34,654 nt of DNA, taken from NCBI GenBank assembly GCA_964551475.1, contig CAZKCI010000014.1:1-34654 (forward strand), given 5' to 3'. This document shows positions 1 to 6,947 of this stretch, piece by piece. The notes beneath the pieces were generated by a model that was given only the letters and a program-made list of their open reading frames with translations, was not told the DNA's origin and ran no database searches. Position 1 is the first letter of the stretch, and each line of letters starts with the position of its first letter. Both the position numbers and the translations under genes were made by a program. This stretch comes from CAZKCI01 sp964551475. Its GTDB lineage: Bacteria > Auribacterota > Erginobacteria > Erginobacterales > CAZKCI01.

Positions 1-192
1 ATTGATATCGAGAAGGACGATGCGCGGGTGCTTCTTCGCGACGATATCCAGCGCTTCTTTGCCGCTTGAAGCGACGAAAACTTCATAATGGCGCGCCGTA
101 AAAAAATCGTAAAAGAAAGAGTCGATGCCGATCTCGTCATCGACAGTCAGAATACTGCAGATGGTAGGTTCGCTGTTTTTTGGCATGCGCAT
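1..192 (-). CDS. Response regulator receiver domain, N-terminal part (gene continues beyond the window)
   Basis: Reading the minus strand from an ATG at 192 gives 64 codons in an open frame that runs off position 1. The translation has the CheY-like receiver pattern. There is an acidic pair D18-D19 after a hydrophobic beta strand (ILTVDDE), a GKEALDIV helix, and the phospho-acceptor strand IVLLDI with D62 as the likely phosphorylated Asp. The output domain lies outside the window, so the regulated process is unknown. The start is only 13 bases downstream of the tRNA-Gly CCA end, with no room for a separate promoter, so it is probably co-transcribed with the tRNAs. A second in-frame ATG lies at 186. 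The codons are noticeably richer in A/T than those of the neighbouring block, which may indicate different ancestry. Confidence 0.75.
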   Translation of the reverse strand, partial: MRMPKNSEPTICSILTVDDEIGIDSFFYDFFTARHYEVFVASSGKEALDIVAKKHPRIVLLDIN

Positions 193-205
193 GCTTTATG
201 TAGGA

Positions 206-279
206 TGGAGCGGGAGATGGGAATCGAACCCACGCAACGAGCTTGGAAGGCTCGTGTTCTACCATTGAACTACGCCCGC
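206..279 (-). tRNA. tRNA-Gly (anticodon TCC), CCA encoded
   Basis: The minus strand folds into a cloverleaf. The acceptor is GCGGGCG, the D-arm GTTC/GAAC, the anticodon stem CGAGC/GCTCG around loop CTTCCAA, and the T-arm contains TTCGATT. The anticodon TCC reads GGA glycine codons. The 71-nt body is followed directly by CCA at 208-206. One C·T mismatch is visible at the sixth acceptor pair. It is the last tRNA of the Thr-Tyr-Gly cluster. Confidence 0.95.
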
Positions 280-286
280 ATAAAAT

Positions 287-317
287 ATTCTCCGCCCCGG
301 GAGGCGGGGCGGAGAAT
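287..317. repeat. GC-rich hairpin between tRNA-Tyr and tRNA-Gly
   Basis: A perfect 12-bp inverted repeat (ATTCTCCGCCCC at 287-298, GGGGCGGAGAAT at 306-317) surrounds a 7-base loop. On the transcribed minus strand it starts at the discriminator base of tRNA-Tyr and is followed by ATTTTA, then tRNA-Gly. It looks like a weak intrinsic terminator or a processing structure inside the tRNA operon. The U-run is short, so read-through is likely. Confidence 0.6.
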
Positions 318-399
318 GGAGAGAGAAGGATTTGAACCTTCGAAGGCGTTAGCCAGCAGATTTACAGTCTGCCCCGTTTGACCGCTTCGGTATCTCTCC
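317..399 (-). tRNA. tRNA-Tyr (anticodon GTA)
   Basis: The minus strand gives an 83-nt class II tRNA. The acceptor pair is GGAGAGA/TCTCTCC, the anticodon loop has GTA (ACTGTAAAT), the variable arm is long as expected for Tyr, and the T-loop is GTTCAAATC. CCA is not encoded: the next bases read TTC. It is the middle gene of the Thr-Tyr-Gly cluster. Confidence 0.95.
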
Positions 400-401
400 G
401 A

Positions 402-428
402 TAAAAATATTCCGAGTGAATATTTTTA
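402..428. repeat. AT-rich hairpin upstream of tRNA-Tyr
   Basis: A perfect 11-bp inverted repeat (TAAAAATATTC at 402-412, GAATATTTTTA at 418-428) has a 5-base loop. It lies just before the 5' end of tRNA-Tyr in the tRNA-Thr to tRNA-Tyr spacer. Its role is unknown; a processing signal is possible. The rest of the spacer to 551 holds no recognisable gene. Confidence 0.6.
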
Positions 429-551
429 GTTTTGATCCGCGACCGGGGATATCCCCCCTAATTAATATACCACCCCGATCGGGCGATTTCAGACGGGATA
501 CTATAGCCTAAGATATTTCCGGCGCAATGGAAATGCGCCGGGGACATTCCA

Positions 552-623
552 AGCCGACGGAGGGATTCGAACCCCCGACCGACTGATTACAAATCAGCCG
601 CTCTGCCCCTGAGCTACGTCGGC
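552..623 (-). tRNA. tRNA-Thr (anticodon TGT)
   Basis: The minus strand folds into a 72-nt cloverleaf. The acceptor is GCCGACG/CGTCGGC with discriminator T, the D-arm GCTC/GAGC, the anticodon stem CTGAT/ATCAG around TTGTA, and the T-loop GGTTCGAATCC. The anticodon TGT reads ACA threonine codons. CCA is not encoded. It is the first tRNA of the Thr-Tyr-Gly cluster. Confidence 0.95.
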
Positions 624-635
624 TTTATCTAGCCA

Positions 636-672
636 GATTGCATTCTTACGACGGTGTTGTAAGAATGCAATC
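636..672. repeat. 14-bp perfect inverted repeat next to tRNA-Thr
   Basis: GATTGCATTCTTAC at 636-649 is repeated exactly as its reverse complement at 659-672 with a 9-base loop. It sits 13 bases upstream of the tRNA-Thr 5' end, where the tRNA operon promoter would be expected, and downstream of nnr. No U-run follows, so it is not a standard terminator. Confidence 0.7.
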
Positions 673-686
673 CAAATTTCCTGAAT

Positions 687-719
687 CCCAACGGGATCCC
701 ATCACCTAGCCCCGTTGGG
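687..719. repeat. 9-bp inverted repeat downstream of nnr
   Basis: CCCAACGGG at 687-695 pairs with CCCGTTGGG at 711-719 across a 15-base loop, about 28 bases beyond the nnr stop codon. It could help end nnr transcription, but no clear U-tract follows. Confidence 0.5.
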
Positions 720-746
720 GCTGGATACCGACTCACCTCTTCTCTG

Positions 747-2306
747 TCAGTCCCAGGGGAAAATCTCCTTTAATACCGCCGGAACCTCGGCCAGCAGGTC
801 CGAGGCGATGAGGCTCAGCTGGCCGACCTTTTCCGCCGCCCGGTCCCCGGCCGCGCCGTGGACGAAGACCGCCAGGCGGGCGGCGTCGAGGGGGGAGACC
901 TTCTGGGCCAGGAAACCGCCGATCAGGCCGGTGAGAACGTCGCCGGTCCCCCCGGTCGCCATCCCCGGATTGCCGGTCGGGTTGACGAGAAGAGGCCCCC
1001 GGGGAGAGGCGATCAAAGTCCCGGCTCCTTTTAAAACCAGCGTCAGTTTAAAGGAACGGGCAAAATCACGGGCCACCCCCTCCCGGTCGTCCAGAACGTC
1101 CTTGGTCCCCTTTCCGATCAACCGACCCATCTCTCCGGGATGGGGGGTGAGGATCGCGGTCCCCCGGAGACGGCGCAGGACCTTCGAATCGCGGGCGATC
1201 AGGTTCAATCCGTCGGCATCGATCACCAGGGGGAGCGAACAGGCCGTGATGACCTGACGGACCAGTTCTCCGGTGGCGTCGTTCCGCGACAAGCCCGGTC
1301 CCAGGGCCCAAGCATCCGCTTTTTTTAGAAACTCCAGAATCGGCTCCCTCGCCTTGACCGAGAGCGTCCCCTCCGGCGTCTCGGGCAGGGCCAGAGTCAT
1401 CGCCTCGGTGTATTTCCCCGCCATAATCGGGGCCAGGCTTTGGGGAACGGCGACCGTCACCAGACCCGCTCCCGCCCGCAGGGCGGCGGAGGCGCAGAGC
1501 GCGGCCGCCCCGGTGAAACCGGGCGATCCGGCCAGAACCAGAAGATGCCCGAAATCCCCCTTGTGCGACGAACGGCGGCGGGGCGGCATGATCCCGGACA
1601 GCTCCGCGCGGTCGATCATCTCCAGATCGACGGAAAGATTCTCCAGAAGAGCGGGCGGAAGGCCGATCTCCGCGACCTCGATCCGTCCGCAGAGGTCCGG
1701 TCCGTTCCGTCGGATGAGACCGGTCTTGGGGGCCCCCATGGTCACCGTCCAGTCGGCCGCGACCGCGGGCCCGGTGACGGCGCCGGACTCCCCGTCCAGA
1801 CCCGAGGGGATGTCGATCGCCACCGTCCAGCCGTCGAAAGAGTTGAGAAGCTCGATCGCGGAGGCGATGAGACCGCTCGCCGCGCCGGAGAAGCCGGTCC
1901 CGAAAATCCCGTCCACGGCGACGACCGTCCGGGAGAAGGACTGGCGCAGGGCGGCCAGATCGCGGTCGGAGAGAACTTCCCGAACCGGTCCGCCCGCGGC
2001 GCGGAGACGGGCCAGGTTGGCGGCGCCGTCGCCGGTCAGATCGGCGGAATGGGCGAGAAGAAAGGTTTCGGCGGAGATCCCCTCCTCCCGGAGAAGGCGG
2101 GCGGCGACCAGCGCGTCCCCGCCGTTGTTCCCCTTCCCGGCGAGGATAGTGACGAGCGGCTCGGGGCCGGAGGAGGAGAGGAGCTTCTTCACCCTCTCCG
2201 CCACGGCGGATCCGGCCCGCTCCATCAGGTCGAGAGAGGGGACCTGGAAGTCCTCGATCGCCCGGCGGTCGATCTCCTTCATCTGGGATGGCGTGACAAT
2301 CTTCAT
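747..2306 (-). CDS. nnr: Bifunctional NAD(P)H-hydrate repair enzyme (epimerase plus ADP-dependent dehydratase)
   Basis: This 519-residue protein repairs hydrated NADH/NADPH in the cytoplasm. The N-terminal half is the YjeF_N epimerase that interconverts the R and S hydrates, with AGKGNNGGDALV near residue 56 and VAIDIPSGLDG near 160. The C-terminal half is the ribokinase-like dehydratase that uses ADP, with GSPGFTGAAAL, ALGPGLS, VIDADGLN, LTPHPGEMGRL and the nucleotide-site GGTGDVLTG. The length is normal for the fused bacterial form. The start is the ATG at 2306. No Shine-Dalgarno is visible, and an AT-rich repeat abuts it. In related gene orders nnr follows acpS directly. Here a plus-strand DUF4139 gene separates them, so nnr needs its own promoter, which I could not identify. 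Confidence 0.95.
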   Translation of the reverse strand: MKIVTPSQMKEIDRRAIEDFQVPSLDLMERAGSAVAERVKKLLSSSGPEPLVTILAGKGNNGGDALVAARLLREEGISAETFLLAHSADLTGDGAANLARLRAAGGPVREVLSDRDLAALRQSFSRTVVAVDGIFGTGFSGAASGLIASAIELLNSFDGWTVAIDIPSGLDGESGAVTGPAVAADWTVTMGAPKTGLIRRNGPDLCGRIEVAEIGLPPALLENLSVDLEMIDRAELSGIMPPRRRSSHKGDFGHLLVLAGSPGFTGAAALCASAALRAGAGLVTVAVPQSLAPIMAGKYTEAMTLALPETPEGTLSVKAREPILEFLKKADAWALGPGLSRNDATGELVRQVITACSLPLVIDADGLNLIARDSKVLRRLRGTAILTPHPGEMGRLIGKGTKDVLDDREGVARDFARSFKLTLVLKGAGTLIASPRGPLLVNPTGNPGMATGGTGDVLTGLIGGFLAQKVSPLDAARLAVFVHGAAGDRAAEKVGQLSLIASDLLAEVPAVLKEIFPWD

Positions 2307-2308
2307 GA

Positions 2309-2349
2309 CTACGAATTACGCGAATTGGAAACTACAAATTGCGCGAATT
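2309..2349. repeat. Direct repeat of the CGCGAAT family
   Basis: CTACGAATTACGCGAATT (2309-2326) and CTACAAATTGCGCGAATT (2332-2349) are near-identical 18-base copies starting just upstream of the nnr start codon. They belong to a dispersed AT/CGCGAAT family also seen near 4441, 7730, 7903, 8896, 19868 and 19961. Confidence 0.6.
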
Positions 2350-2444
2350 CAAGATGAACCTATGCAATGTTCCGGGGGAAGATCAGATCATTATTATACA
2401 TCCCAAGGGTTAGACGCGCACCCGGCATTATCCGGAGGACAGTT

Positions 2445-2469
2445 TGTAGGCCCGATCTGTGATCGGGCG
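2445..2469. repeat. 25-bp palindromic repeat, copy 1
   Basis: TGTAGGCCCGATCTGTGATC plus GGGCG contains the hairpin GCCCGATC-TGT-GATCGGGC. An identical copy lies at 2571-2595. It is REP-like: a short palindrome with a fixed leading TGTAG, in a non-coding gap. Confidence 0.8.
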
Positions 2470-2570
2470 CGACCGGGAGGCTCGGCCGCCGGTTCATACC
2501 TGTCCGCCGCAGCCCGAAGGGCGGAGGAGGAGAACCGGCCTACAAGCTCACCGGAGGCGCGGTCTGCCTC

Positions 2571-2595
2571 TGTAGGCCCGATCTGTGATCGGGCG
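2571..2595. repeat. 25-bp palindromic repeat, copy 2
   Basis: Identical over 25 bases to 2445-2469, in the same orientation, 126 bases downstream. It again forms the GCCCGATC/GATCGGGC hairpin. Confidence 0.8.
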
Positions 2596-2725
2596 TCCCG
2601 GTCGACGCCATGTGGAGGCGTACAACATCCAGCCCCGACTCAGTGGCAACCGAAACCCGTTGTTCCCTGACCGGCCGGGTGGGAGAATAAACTGTCGGAA
2701 CGGAACCTACAAATAAGGAGGGACT

Positions 2726-4363
2726 ATGCACCCATTGATCGGATTGGCTCTGGCGGGAGCGCTCATCGCCCCCGGAGCGGCGGTGAACATGGACGCTCCC
2801 ATCAAACGGGTCGTCGTCTACGAAGACCGGGCGATGGTGACGCGGTCGGGGACGGTCCCGGTCGAGGCCGGCTCATCCCAGGTGACCCTCAATGGCCTTC
2901 CTCCCCTCCTCCTGGACGACTCGGTGCGAGTGAAAGGCGAAGCCCAGTCCCAGGTCCTGATCGTGGGGACGGAGGTGTCGAAGGCCTTCCTCGCCGATCC
3001 CCGCCAGAAAGAGTTCGAGGAGATGGAGAACAAACTCGATAGCCTGCGCCTGGAGAATTCGGCGCTGGATGACCGCCTGGCCGCTCTCGATCTCCAGAAG
3101 AAGTTCGTCGCCTCCATCCAGTCCTCGATGTCGGAGAAGATCTCGAAGGAGATGCTCATCGCCGCTCCCGCCCCGGAGAGCTGGTCGAAAGTTGCCGATT
3201 TCATCTACCAGGGGAGCCTCCGGGCCGCCGACGAGGAGAGGAAGATCGGCGTCGAAAAGAAGGCGCTCGCCCGGAAGATCGAGGCGGCGGAGAAGGAGCT
3301 CGGCCAGTTGAGGTCCGGCGGCGCGCGGGACGCGAAGAGCGTTGTCGTCACCGTCGAGGCGGAGAAGCCCGCGACGCTCCAGCTCGAAGTCTCCTATGTC
3401 GTTTCCCAGGCCACCTGGCGCCCGGTCTACGACGCCCGCGCCGACCACGACGGAGGGAAGATCGATCTGACCTATCGATCGGAGATCCGGCAGCAGACGG
3501 GGGAGGATTGGAAAGGCGTCGAACTCGCCCTCTCCACCGCCCGTCCGTCGGTGGGGGGGCGGATGGCCGAGCTCTCGCCCTGGTATTTGAATATTTGGGA
3601 ACTGTCGCAGGCTGAGGGAAGATCGGAGATGGCGTTGTTCGCGGCGGCGCCGGAGGCGATGCCGGCCGGGGGGGATACTGATGCCTACAAAAAGTTCATC
3701 CCGAGTGAGACTCTCCAGGCCACAGCCCAGAAAGCCGGGTCGGCGGTGACTTTCGCCATCGCCCGCCCCCAGGACATCCCCTCCGACGGCCAGTTCCACG
3801 GCGCGGCCATCGCGGAGAAACAGGCGGGGGCGGAGTTCGAATACGTCTCCACGCCCAAGCTCGCCGAGTTTGCCTACCTCCTCGCCCGCTTCCAGAACGC
3901 CGAGACCTATCCCCTCCTCGCCGGGAAGATCAACCTCTTCCTCGGCCAGGACTTCGTCGGGACGAGCGATCTCGAGACGATCGCCCCCGGCGAGAAGGCC
4001 GAGGTCCACTTCGGGATCGACGAGGAGGTCAAGGTCAAGCGTGAGCTCGTCTCCGAGTCCACCGAGACCGGCGGTCTCTTCAAAGGGCGGCCCGGCCAGA
4101 AGATGTTCAAATACCGAATCACGGTCGAATCCTTCCGCAAAACGAAGGACCGGATGACCGTCTACGACCAGATCCCCGTCTCCCAGTCTTCGGACATCGA
4201 TGTGGAGCTGGAGAAGGCCGATCCGGCGCCGATGAAGATCGAGGACAAGGAGAAGCCGGGTCTCCTCGCCTGGAAATTCGACCTCACCCCGGGGGCGAAG
4301 AAGACGATCGTCTTCTCGTTCCAGGTGGAGTATCCGAAGGACAAGCAGGTAAACGGACTATGA
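2726..4363 (+). CDS. DUF4140/DUF4139 (mucoidy inhibitor MuiA-like) secreted protein
   Basis: A 545-residue protein with a hydrophobic N-terminus (residues 2-19, probable signal peptide ending near APGAA), so it is likely exported. Residues about 25-95 match the DUF4140 beta domain (KRVVVYEDRAMVTRSG). Residues about 100-200 are charged heptad-rich coiled coil. Residues about 210-540 are DUF4139, with the family hallmark ATWRPVYDAR near 228. The family is described as MuiA-like, but its molecular function is not established. The start is well supported by AAGGAGGGACT just upstream of the ATG. It stands alone on the plus strand between acpS and nnr and is convergent with acpS. A second, more divergent family member lies at 14082. 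Confidence 0.85.
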   Translation: MHPLIGLALAGALIAPGAAVNMDAPIKRVVVYEDRAMVTRSGTVPVEAGSSQVTLNGLPPLLLDDSVRVKGEAQSQVLIVGTEVSKAFLADPRQKEFEEMENKLDSLRLENSALDDRLAALDLQKKFVASIQSSMSEKISKEMLIAAPAPESWSKVADFIYQGSLRAADEERKIGVEKKALARKIEAAEKELGQLRSGGARDAKSVVVTVEAEKPATLQLEVSYVVSQATWRPVYDARADHDGGKIDLTYRSEIRQQTGEDWKGVELALSTARPSVGGRMAELSPWYLNIWELSQAEGRSEMALFAAAPEAMPAGGDTDAYKKFIPSETLQATAQKAGSAVTFAIARPQDIPSDGQFHGAAIAEKQAGAEFEYVSTPKLAEFAYLLARFQNAETYPLLAGKINLFLGQDFVGTSDLETIAPGEKAEVHFGIDEEVKVKRELVSESTETGGLFKGRPGQKMFKYRITVESFRKTKDRMTVYDQIPVSQSSDIDVELEKADPAPMKIEDKEKPGLLAWKFDLTPGAKKTIVFSFQVEYPKDKQVNGL

Positions 4364-4402
4364 ACAAAGCATAGAGCAGAGGGCATAGAGCATAGAGTAA
4401 AA

Positions 4403-4439
4403 AAATTGGGCGAAGGGTCAATGACCCTTCGCCCAATTT
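4403..4439. terminator. Bidirectional intrinsic terminator between the DUF4139 gene and acpS
   Basis: AAATTGGGCGAAGGGTCA (4403-4420) pairs with TGACCCTTCGCCCAATTT (4422-4439) around a single base, so the real loop takes in the innermost pairs. On the minus strand the stem is followed by a run of seven T, giving a strong terminator for acpS. On the plus strand it is followed by TTTATATT. It lies between two convergent genes. Confidence 0.85.
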
Positions 4440-4440
4440 A

Positions 4441-4472
4441 TATTCGCGAAGATTCCCGCGATTCGCGGTTAC
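4441..4472. repeat. CGCGAAT-family repeat overlapping the acpS stop
   Basis: The minus strand reads GTAACCGCGAATCGCGGGAA then TCTTCGCGAATA, starting at the acpS stop codon. It has the same AACCGCGAAT core as other gaps in the window. Confidence 0.5.
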
Positions 4473-4858
4473 TTTTCCACTGCGCTGACCAGGATCGCCT
4501 GGGCCACCGAATACTCCCGGGCGTGGGAGATGCTGACCAAAACCTTGCCGACCTTGAGCTTCTTCCGAAGCTTATCGCCTTTCCCCAAAAGCTGGATCTC
4601 GGGCTGGCCCTTCCGCGTCCTCTTCACCAGGATGTCCTTCCAGTCGATCCGCTCCGTCCAGCCCTCCCCGAAGGCCTTGAGCACCGCCTCCTTGACCGCG
4701 ATCCGGGCGGCGAAGTGCTCCGCCGCGTATTTCTTCCCCTGGCAGTAAGCGACCTCCTGGGGAAGGAAGACGCGGGCGAGAAAGCGCTCCCCCCATTTCT
4801 TGAGGAGGAATTCCACCCGCCTCACCTCGACGATGTCGATGCCGACCCCGATGATCAT
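4469..4858 (-). CDS. acpS: Holo-[acyl-carrier-protein] synthase
   Basis: This 129-residue protein transfers 4'-phosphopantetheine from CoA to the serine of acyl carrier protein, activating it for fatty acid synthesis. The N-terminal GVGIDIVEV carries the Mg-binding D8, and FAARIAVKEAVLKAFGEG carries E57. SISHAREYSVAQAI near the C-terminus is the third family motif. The length is typical of the trimeric bacterial enzyme. The ATG at 4858 begins exactly at the conserved MIIGVGIDI. It follows pdxJ on the same strand, with a palindromic element in the 144-base gap. Confidence 0.96.
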   Translation of the reverse strand: MIIGVGIDIVEVRRVEFLLKKWGERFLARVFLPQEVAYCQGKKYAAEHFAARIAVKEAVLKAFGEGWTERIDWKDILVKRTRKGQPEIQLLGKGDKLRKKLKVGKVLVSISHAREYSVAQAILVSAVEK

Positions 4859-4871
4859 GGCTCAATGATCT

Positions 4872-4970
4872 TGCCACTAAGGCACCAAGGCACGAAGAAA
4901 ACGGATAGGGGCTGGAATAACCACCCCCAACAACATTCTGTCATCTTAGTGCCTTCGTGCCTTTGTGGCA
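4872..4970. repeat. MITE-like inverted repeat built from AAGGCAC units
   Basis: The arms TGCCACTAAGGCACCAAGGC-ACGAAG (4872-4897) and CTTAGTGCCTTCGTGCCTTT-GTGGCA (4945-4970) match as reverse complements at 23 of 26 positions, with a 47-base spacer. Each arm is itself made of AAGGCAC-type subunits. It occupies most of the acpS-pdxJ gap and encodes nothing recognisable. Confidence 0.75.
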
Positions 4971-5002
4971 TGATGGTTTGGCCGTGTCCGCCTGCCAAAT
5001 TT

Positions 5003-5722
5003 TTATAGTTCGCGGATGATCGCCGCCATCTCCCGGACCGCCTTCTCCAGTCCCACGAAGATCGCCCGGGAGATGATGCTGTGGCCGATATGAAGCTCTT
5101 CGAGTCCGGCCAGAGCGAGTATCGGGCGCACGTTCAGATAGTTCAAACCGTGGCCGGCGTTGATCCGCAGCCCGAGCTTCCTCCCTTTCTCCGCCGCCGC
5201 GACCAGTGCCCGCAGCTCTTTCGCGACGGCGGCTTCGGTCCGGGCGTTGGCGTAGGCGCCGGTGTGGAGCTCGATAAAATCCGCTCCCGCCTTCCGGCTC
5301 GCCTCGATCTGGGAAACTTCCGGGTCGATGAAATAGCTCACGAGGATCCCCGCGGCCCGCAAACGGCCGGCCGTTTTTTTCAGGGCGGTCAGGTTTCCCT
5401 TGACGTCGAGGCCGCCCTCGGTGGTGACCTCCTGGCGTTTCTCGGGAACCAGCGTGACCTGATCGGGGGCCGTCTTCAGGGCGATTTCGACGATCTCGAC
5501 CACGTTCGCCATCTCCAGGTTGAGCTTCACTCCGACAGTCCGACGGAGGATGGCCAGATCGCGGTCCTGGATATGTCGCCGGTCCTCGCGCAGGTGGACG
5601 GTGATGATGTCCGCCCCGGAGAGCTCGCAGAGGGCCGCCGCCCAGACCGGGTCGGGCTCGCGCCCCCGCCGGGCCTGGCGAACGGTGGCTACGTGGTCGA
5701 TGTTGACGCCCAATTTGATCAC
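5003..5722 (-). CDS. pdxJ: Pyridoxine 5'-phosphate synthase
   Basis: This 239-residue TIM-barrel enzyme condenses 1-deoxyxylulose 5-phosphate with 3-amino-2-oxopropyl phosphate to make pyridoxine 5'-phosphate in the DXP-dependent B6 pathway. Visible hallmarks are LGVNIDHVATVRQAR at the N-terminus, TVHLREDRRHI with H43 and R45, VKLNLEMA with E70, GADFIELHTGAYA, and INAGHGLNY near the C-terminus. The length is standard. The frame places the start at GTG 5722, immediately before the conserved IKLGVNIDH. It belongs to the minus-strand block, downstream of cdaR across a palindrome-filled gap. Confidence 0.96.
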   Translation of the reverse strand: MIKLGVNIDHVATVRQARRGREPDPVWAAALCELSGADIITVHLREDRRHIQDRDLAILRRTVGVKLNLEMANVVEIVEIALKTAPDQVTLVPEKRQEVTTEGGLDVKGNLTALKKTAGRLRAAGILVSYFIDPEVSQIEASRKAGADFIELHTGAYANARTEAAVAKELRALVAAAEKGRKLGLRINAGHGLNYLNVRPILALAGLEELHIGHSIISRAIFVGLEKAVREMAAIIREL

Positions 5723-5755
5723 TTTTTGTCCATTTTCAGTTTAGATTATTCTAGT

Positions 5756-5882
5756 CGATGGGTGGTGGGTTAGGAAGTGGGTTTGGTAGATGGGTCAGGG
5801 AAGTGGTGCGGCCGGACGCCAAGCGTGCCGCACCATCAACTTGACCTATCAACTAAACCCACTTCCTAACCCTTACCCATCG
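5756..5882. repeat. 127-bp nested palindromic element between cdaR and pdxJ
   Basis: The outer arms 5756-5797 and 5841-5882 are imperfect reverse complements, sharing cores such as GGGTTAGGAAGTGGGTTT, bounded by CGATGGGT and ACCCATCG. Inside is a second hairpin, TGGTGCGGC (5804-5812) with GCCGCACCA (5827-5835). The whole fills the cdaR-pdxJ gap, has no open frame and is unlike the palindromes in neighbouring gaps. Confidence 0.8.
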
Positions 5883-5952
5883 ATGGCAACTTGCGTCGCA
5901 ACATCCCGAGAATAATCCGCATATAACGCGGCAAGGGGATGGGCGAGGCACG

Positions 5953-6939
5953 CTATTTTCCCTCCGGCGGCAGGGCCGGGACGGTCTGCCCCACCGTCAC
6001 CTTGACCACAGCGGGATCGGCAGCGTCCAGGGCGACGGAGGCGGGAATCCTGGTCTGCACCGGAAGTTGATACAGACCGGGGGCCAGACCCGAAAGATCC
6101 ACGTAGGCCCTGATGTCCCGGGGCATCACCGACTCCAGCGGAACCTTCTGCCCGCGCAGGACGACCGCGATCTCCGCCGGAACGATCGTCACCTCGTCGG
6201 ATTGCCGGGGCTCCCGGAGCAGGACGACCGGGATGGAGGAGATCCGGCGCTTCTCCGGGATCGGCTCGATCTCCACCCGCACCCGGACGGGACGGGGCTG
6301 GATCTCCGGATCGGGGCTCACCGGCTTCAGGAGCGCGTCCTCGGGAAACGACTCCCTCCTCCCGGCGACATTGATCGGCTCGGTCTCGATCACGGTCATG
6401 TTGTTAAGCACGGAATCGGGGCCGGGGATCAGAACCTCGGGCGGGACGACCACCGCCCCGGAGATGCGGTATCCGGGATGGGGATCGCCGCGGTAGAGCA
6501 CCTTCACCGGCAGAACCTTGTCGGAGAGACGGTCGATCTCGACCACGGCCCGGTCCGGATTCACGCTCACCACGCTGGCCCGGAACGGGAGGCGGACGTC
6601 GCCTTCGCCCAGGGCGACCGGAAAAGTTCCCGGCTCCCGCTTGTCCGTCAGGTCGCAGGCCACCAGGGGGGTCTCATCGGAGGCGGCGCCCAGGCTCATC
6701 AGCTGGCCGGGGGTCTCCAGGATCACCTCGACCGACGGGGGATTGACCGATTTGAGCGTCATCTGGGGGGCGAGTTTCACGGTCACGCGCGCCGTCCGGG
6801 TGACCCGGTTGTAGACCCAGTTGGAGGCCCAGAGCCAGACCACCAGTGCGAAAACGAGAGAAACGACCTTGAGCCAGAGATTATCCCGGCCCTGGAACCA
6901 GCGGCGGAGCCGCGGGAATGTCGCGAGCGGAAATCGCAT
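5953..6939 (-). CDS. cdaR: CdaR/YbbR-domain membrane regulator of diadenylate cyclase
   Basis: A 328-residue protein with a short cytoplasmic stub, one membrane segment (LKVVSLVFALVVWLWA, about residues 24-40) and an extracytoplasmic region of YbbR repeats. Repeat-like strands are visible, for example VEVILETPGQL, VPPEVLIPGPDSVLNN and IAVVLRGQKVPLESVMPRDI. In Firmicutes, CdaR binds CdaA and modulates c-di-AMP synthesis; that role is inferred here from family and adjacency. I prefer the ATG at 6939 because TAGGA, overlapping the cdaA stop codon, lies six bases before it. A GTG at 6957 would overlap cdaA by ten bases. The gene is translationally linked to cdaA. glmM, which usually follows, is absent. 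Confidence 0.88.
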   Translation of the reverse strand: MRFPLATFPRLRRWFQGRDNLWLKVVSLVFALVVWLWASNWVYNRVTRTARVTVKLAPQMTLKSVNPPSVEVILETPGQLMSLGAASDETPLVACDLTDKREPGTFPVALGEGDVRLPFRASVVSVNPDRAVVEIDRLSDKVLPVKVLYRGDPHPGYRISGAVVVPPEVLIPGPDSVLNNMTVIETEPINVAGRRESFPEDALLKPVSPDPEIQPRPVRVRVEIEPIPEKRRISSIPVVLLREPRQSDEVTIVPAEIAVVLRGQKVPLESVMPRDIRAYVDLSGLAPGLYQLPVQTRIPASVALDAADPAVVKVTVGQTVPALPPEGK

Positions 6940-6947
6940 GGCGCGTC

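Larger units (their letters stand above)
2350..2725. other. Intergenic region without a supported gene
   Basis: The 419-base gap between nnr and the DUF4139 gene holds the CGCGAAT repeats at its left end, two copies of a 25-base palindromic repeat, and the ribosome binding site of the next gene (AAGGAGG at about 2716). A short inverted partial copy (CCGGCCTACAA, about 2535) faces the 25-base repeats. The long open frames here are shadows. Confidence 0.6.

Noticed and set aside
2350..2725. Possible small gene in the gap upstream of the DUF4139 gene.
   Set aside because: No frame has a plausible start, ribosome binding site and recognisable protein pattern. The content is repeats.
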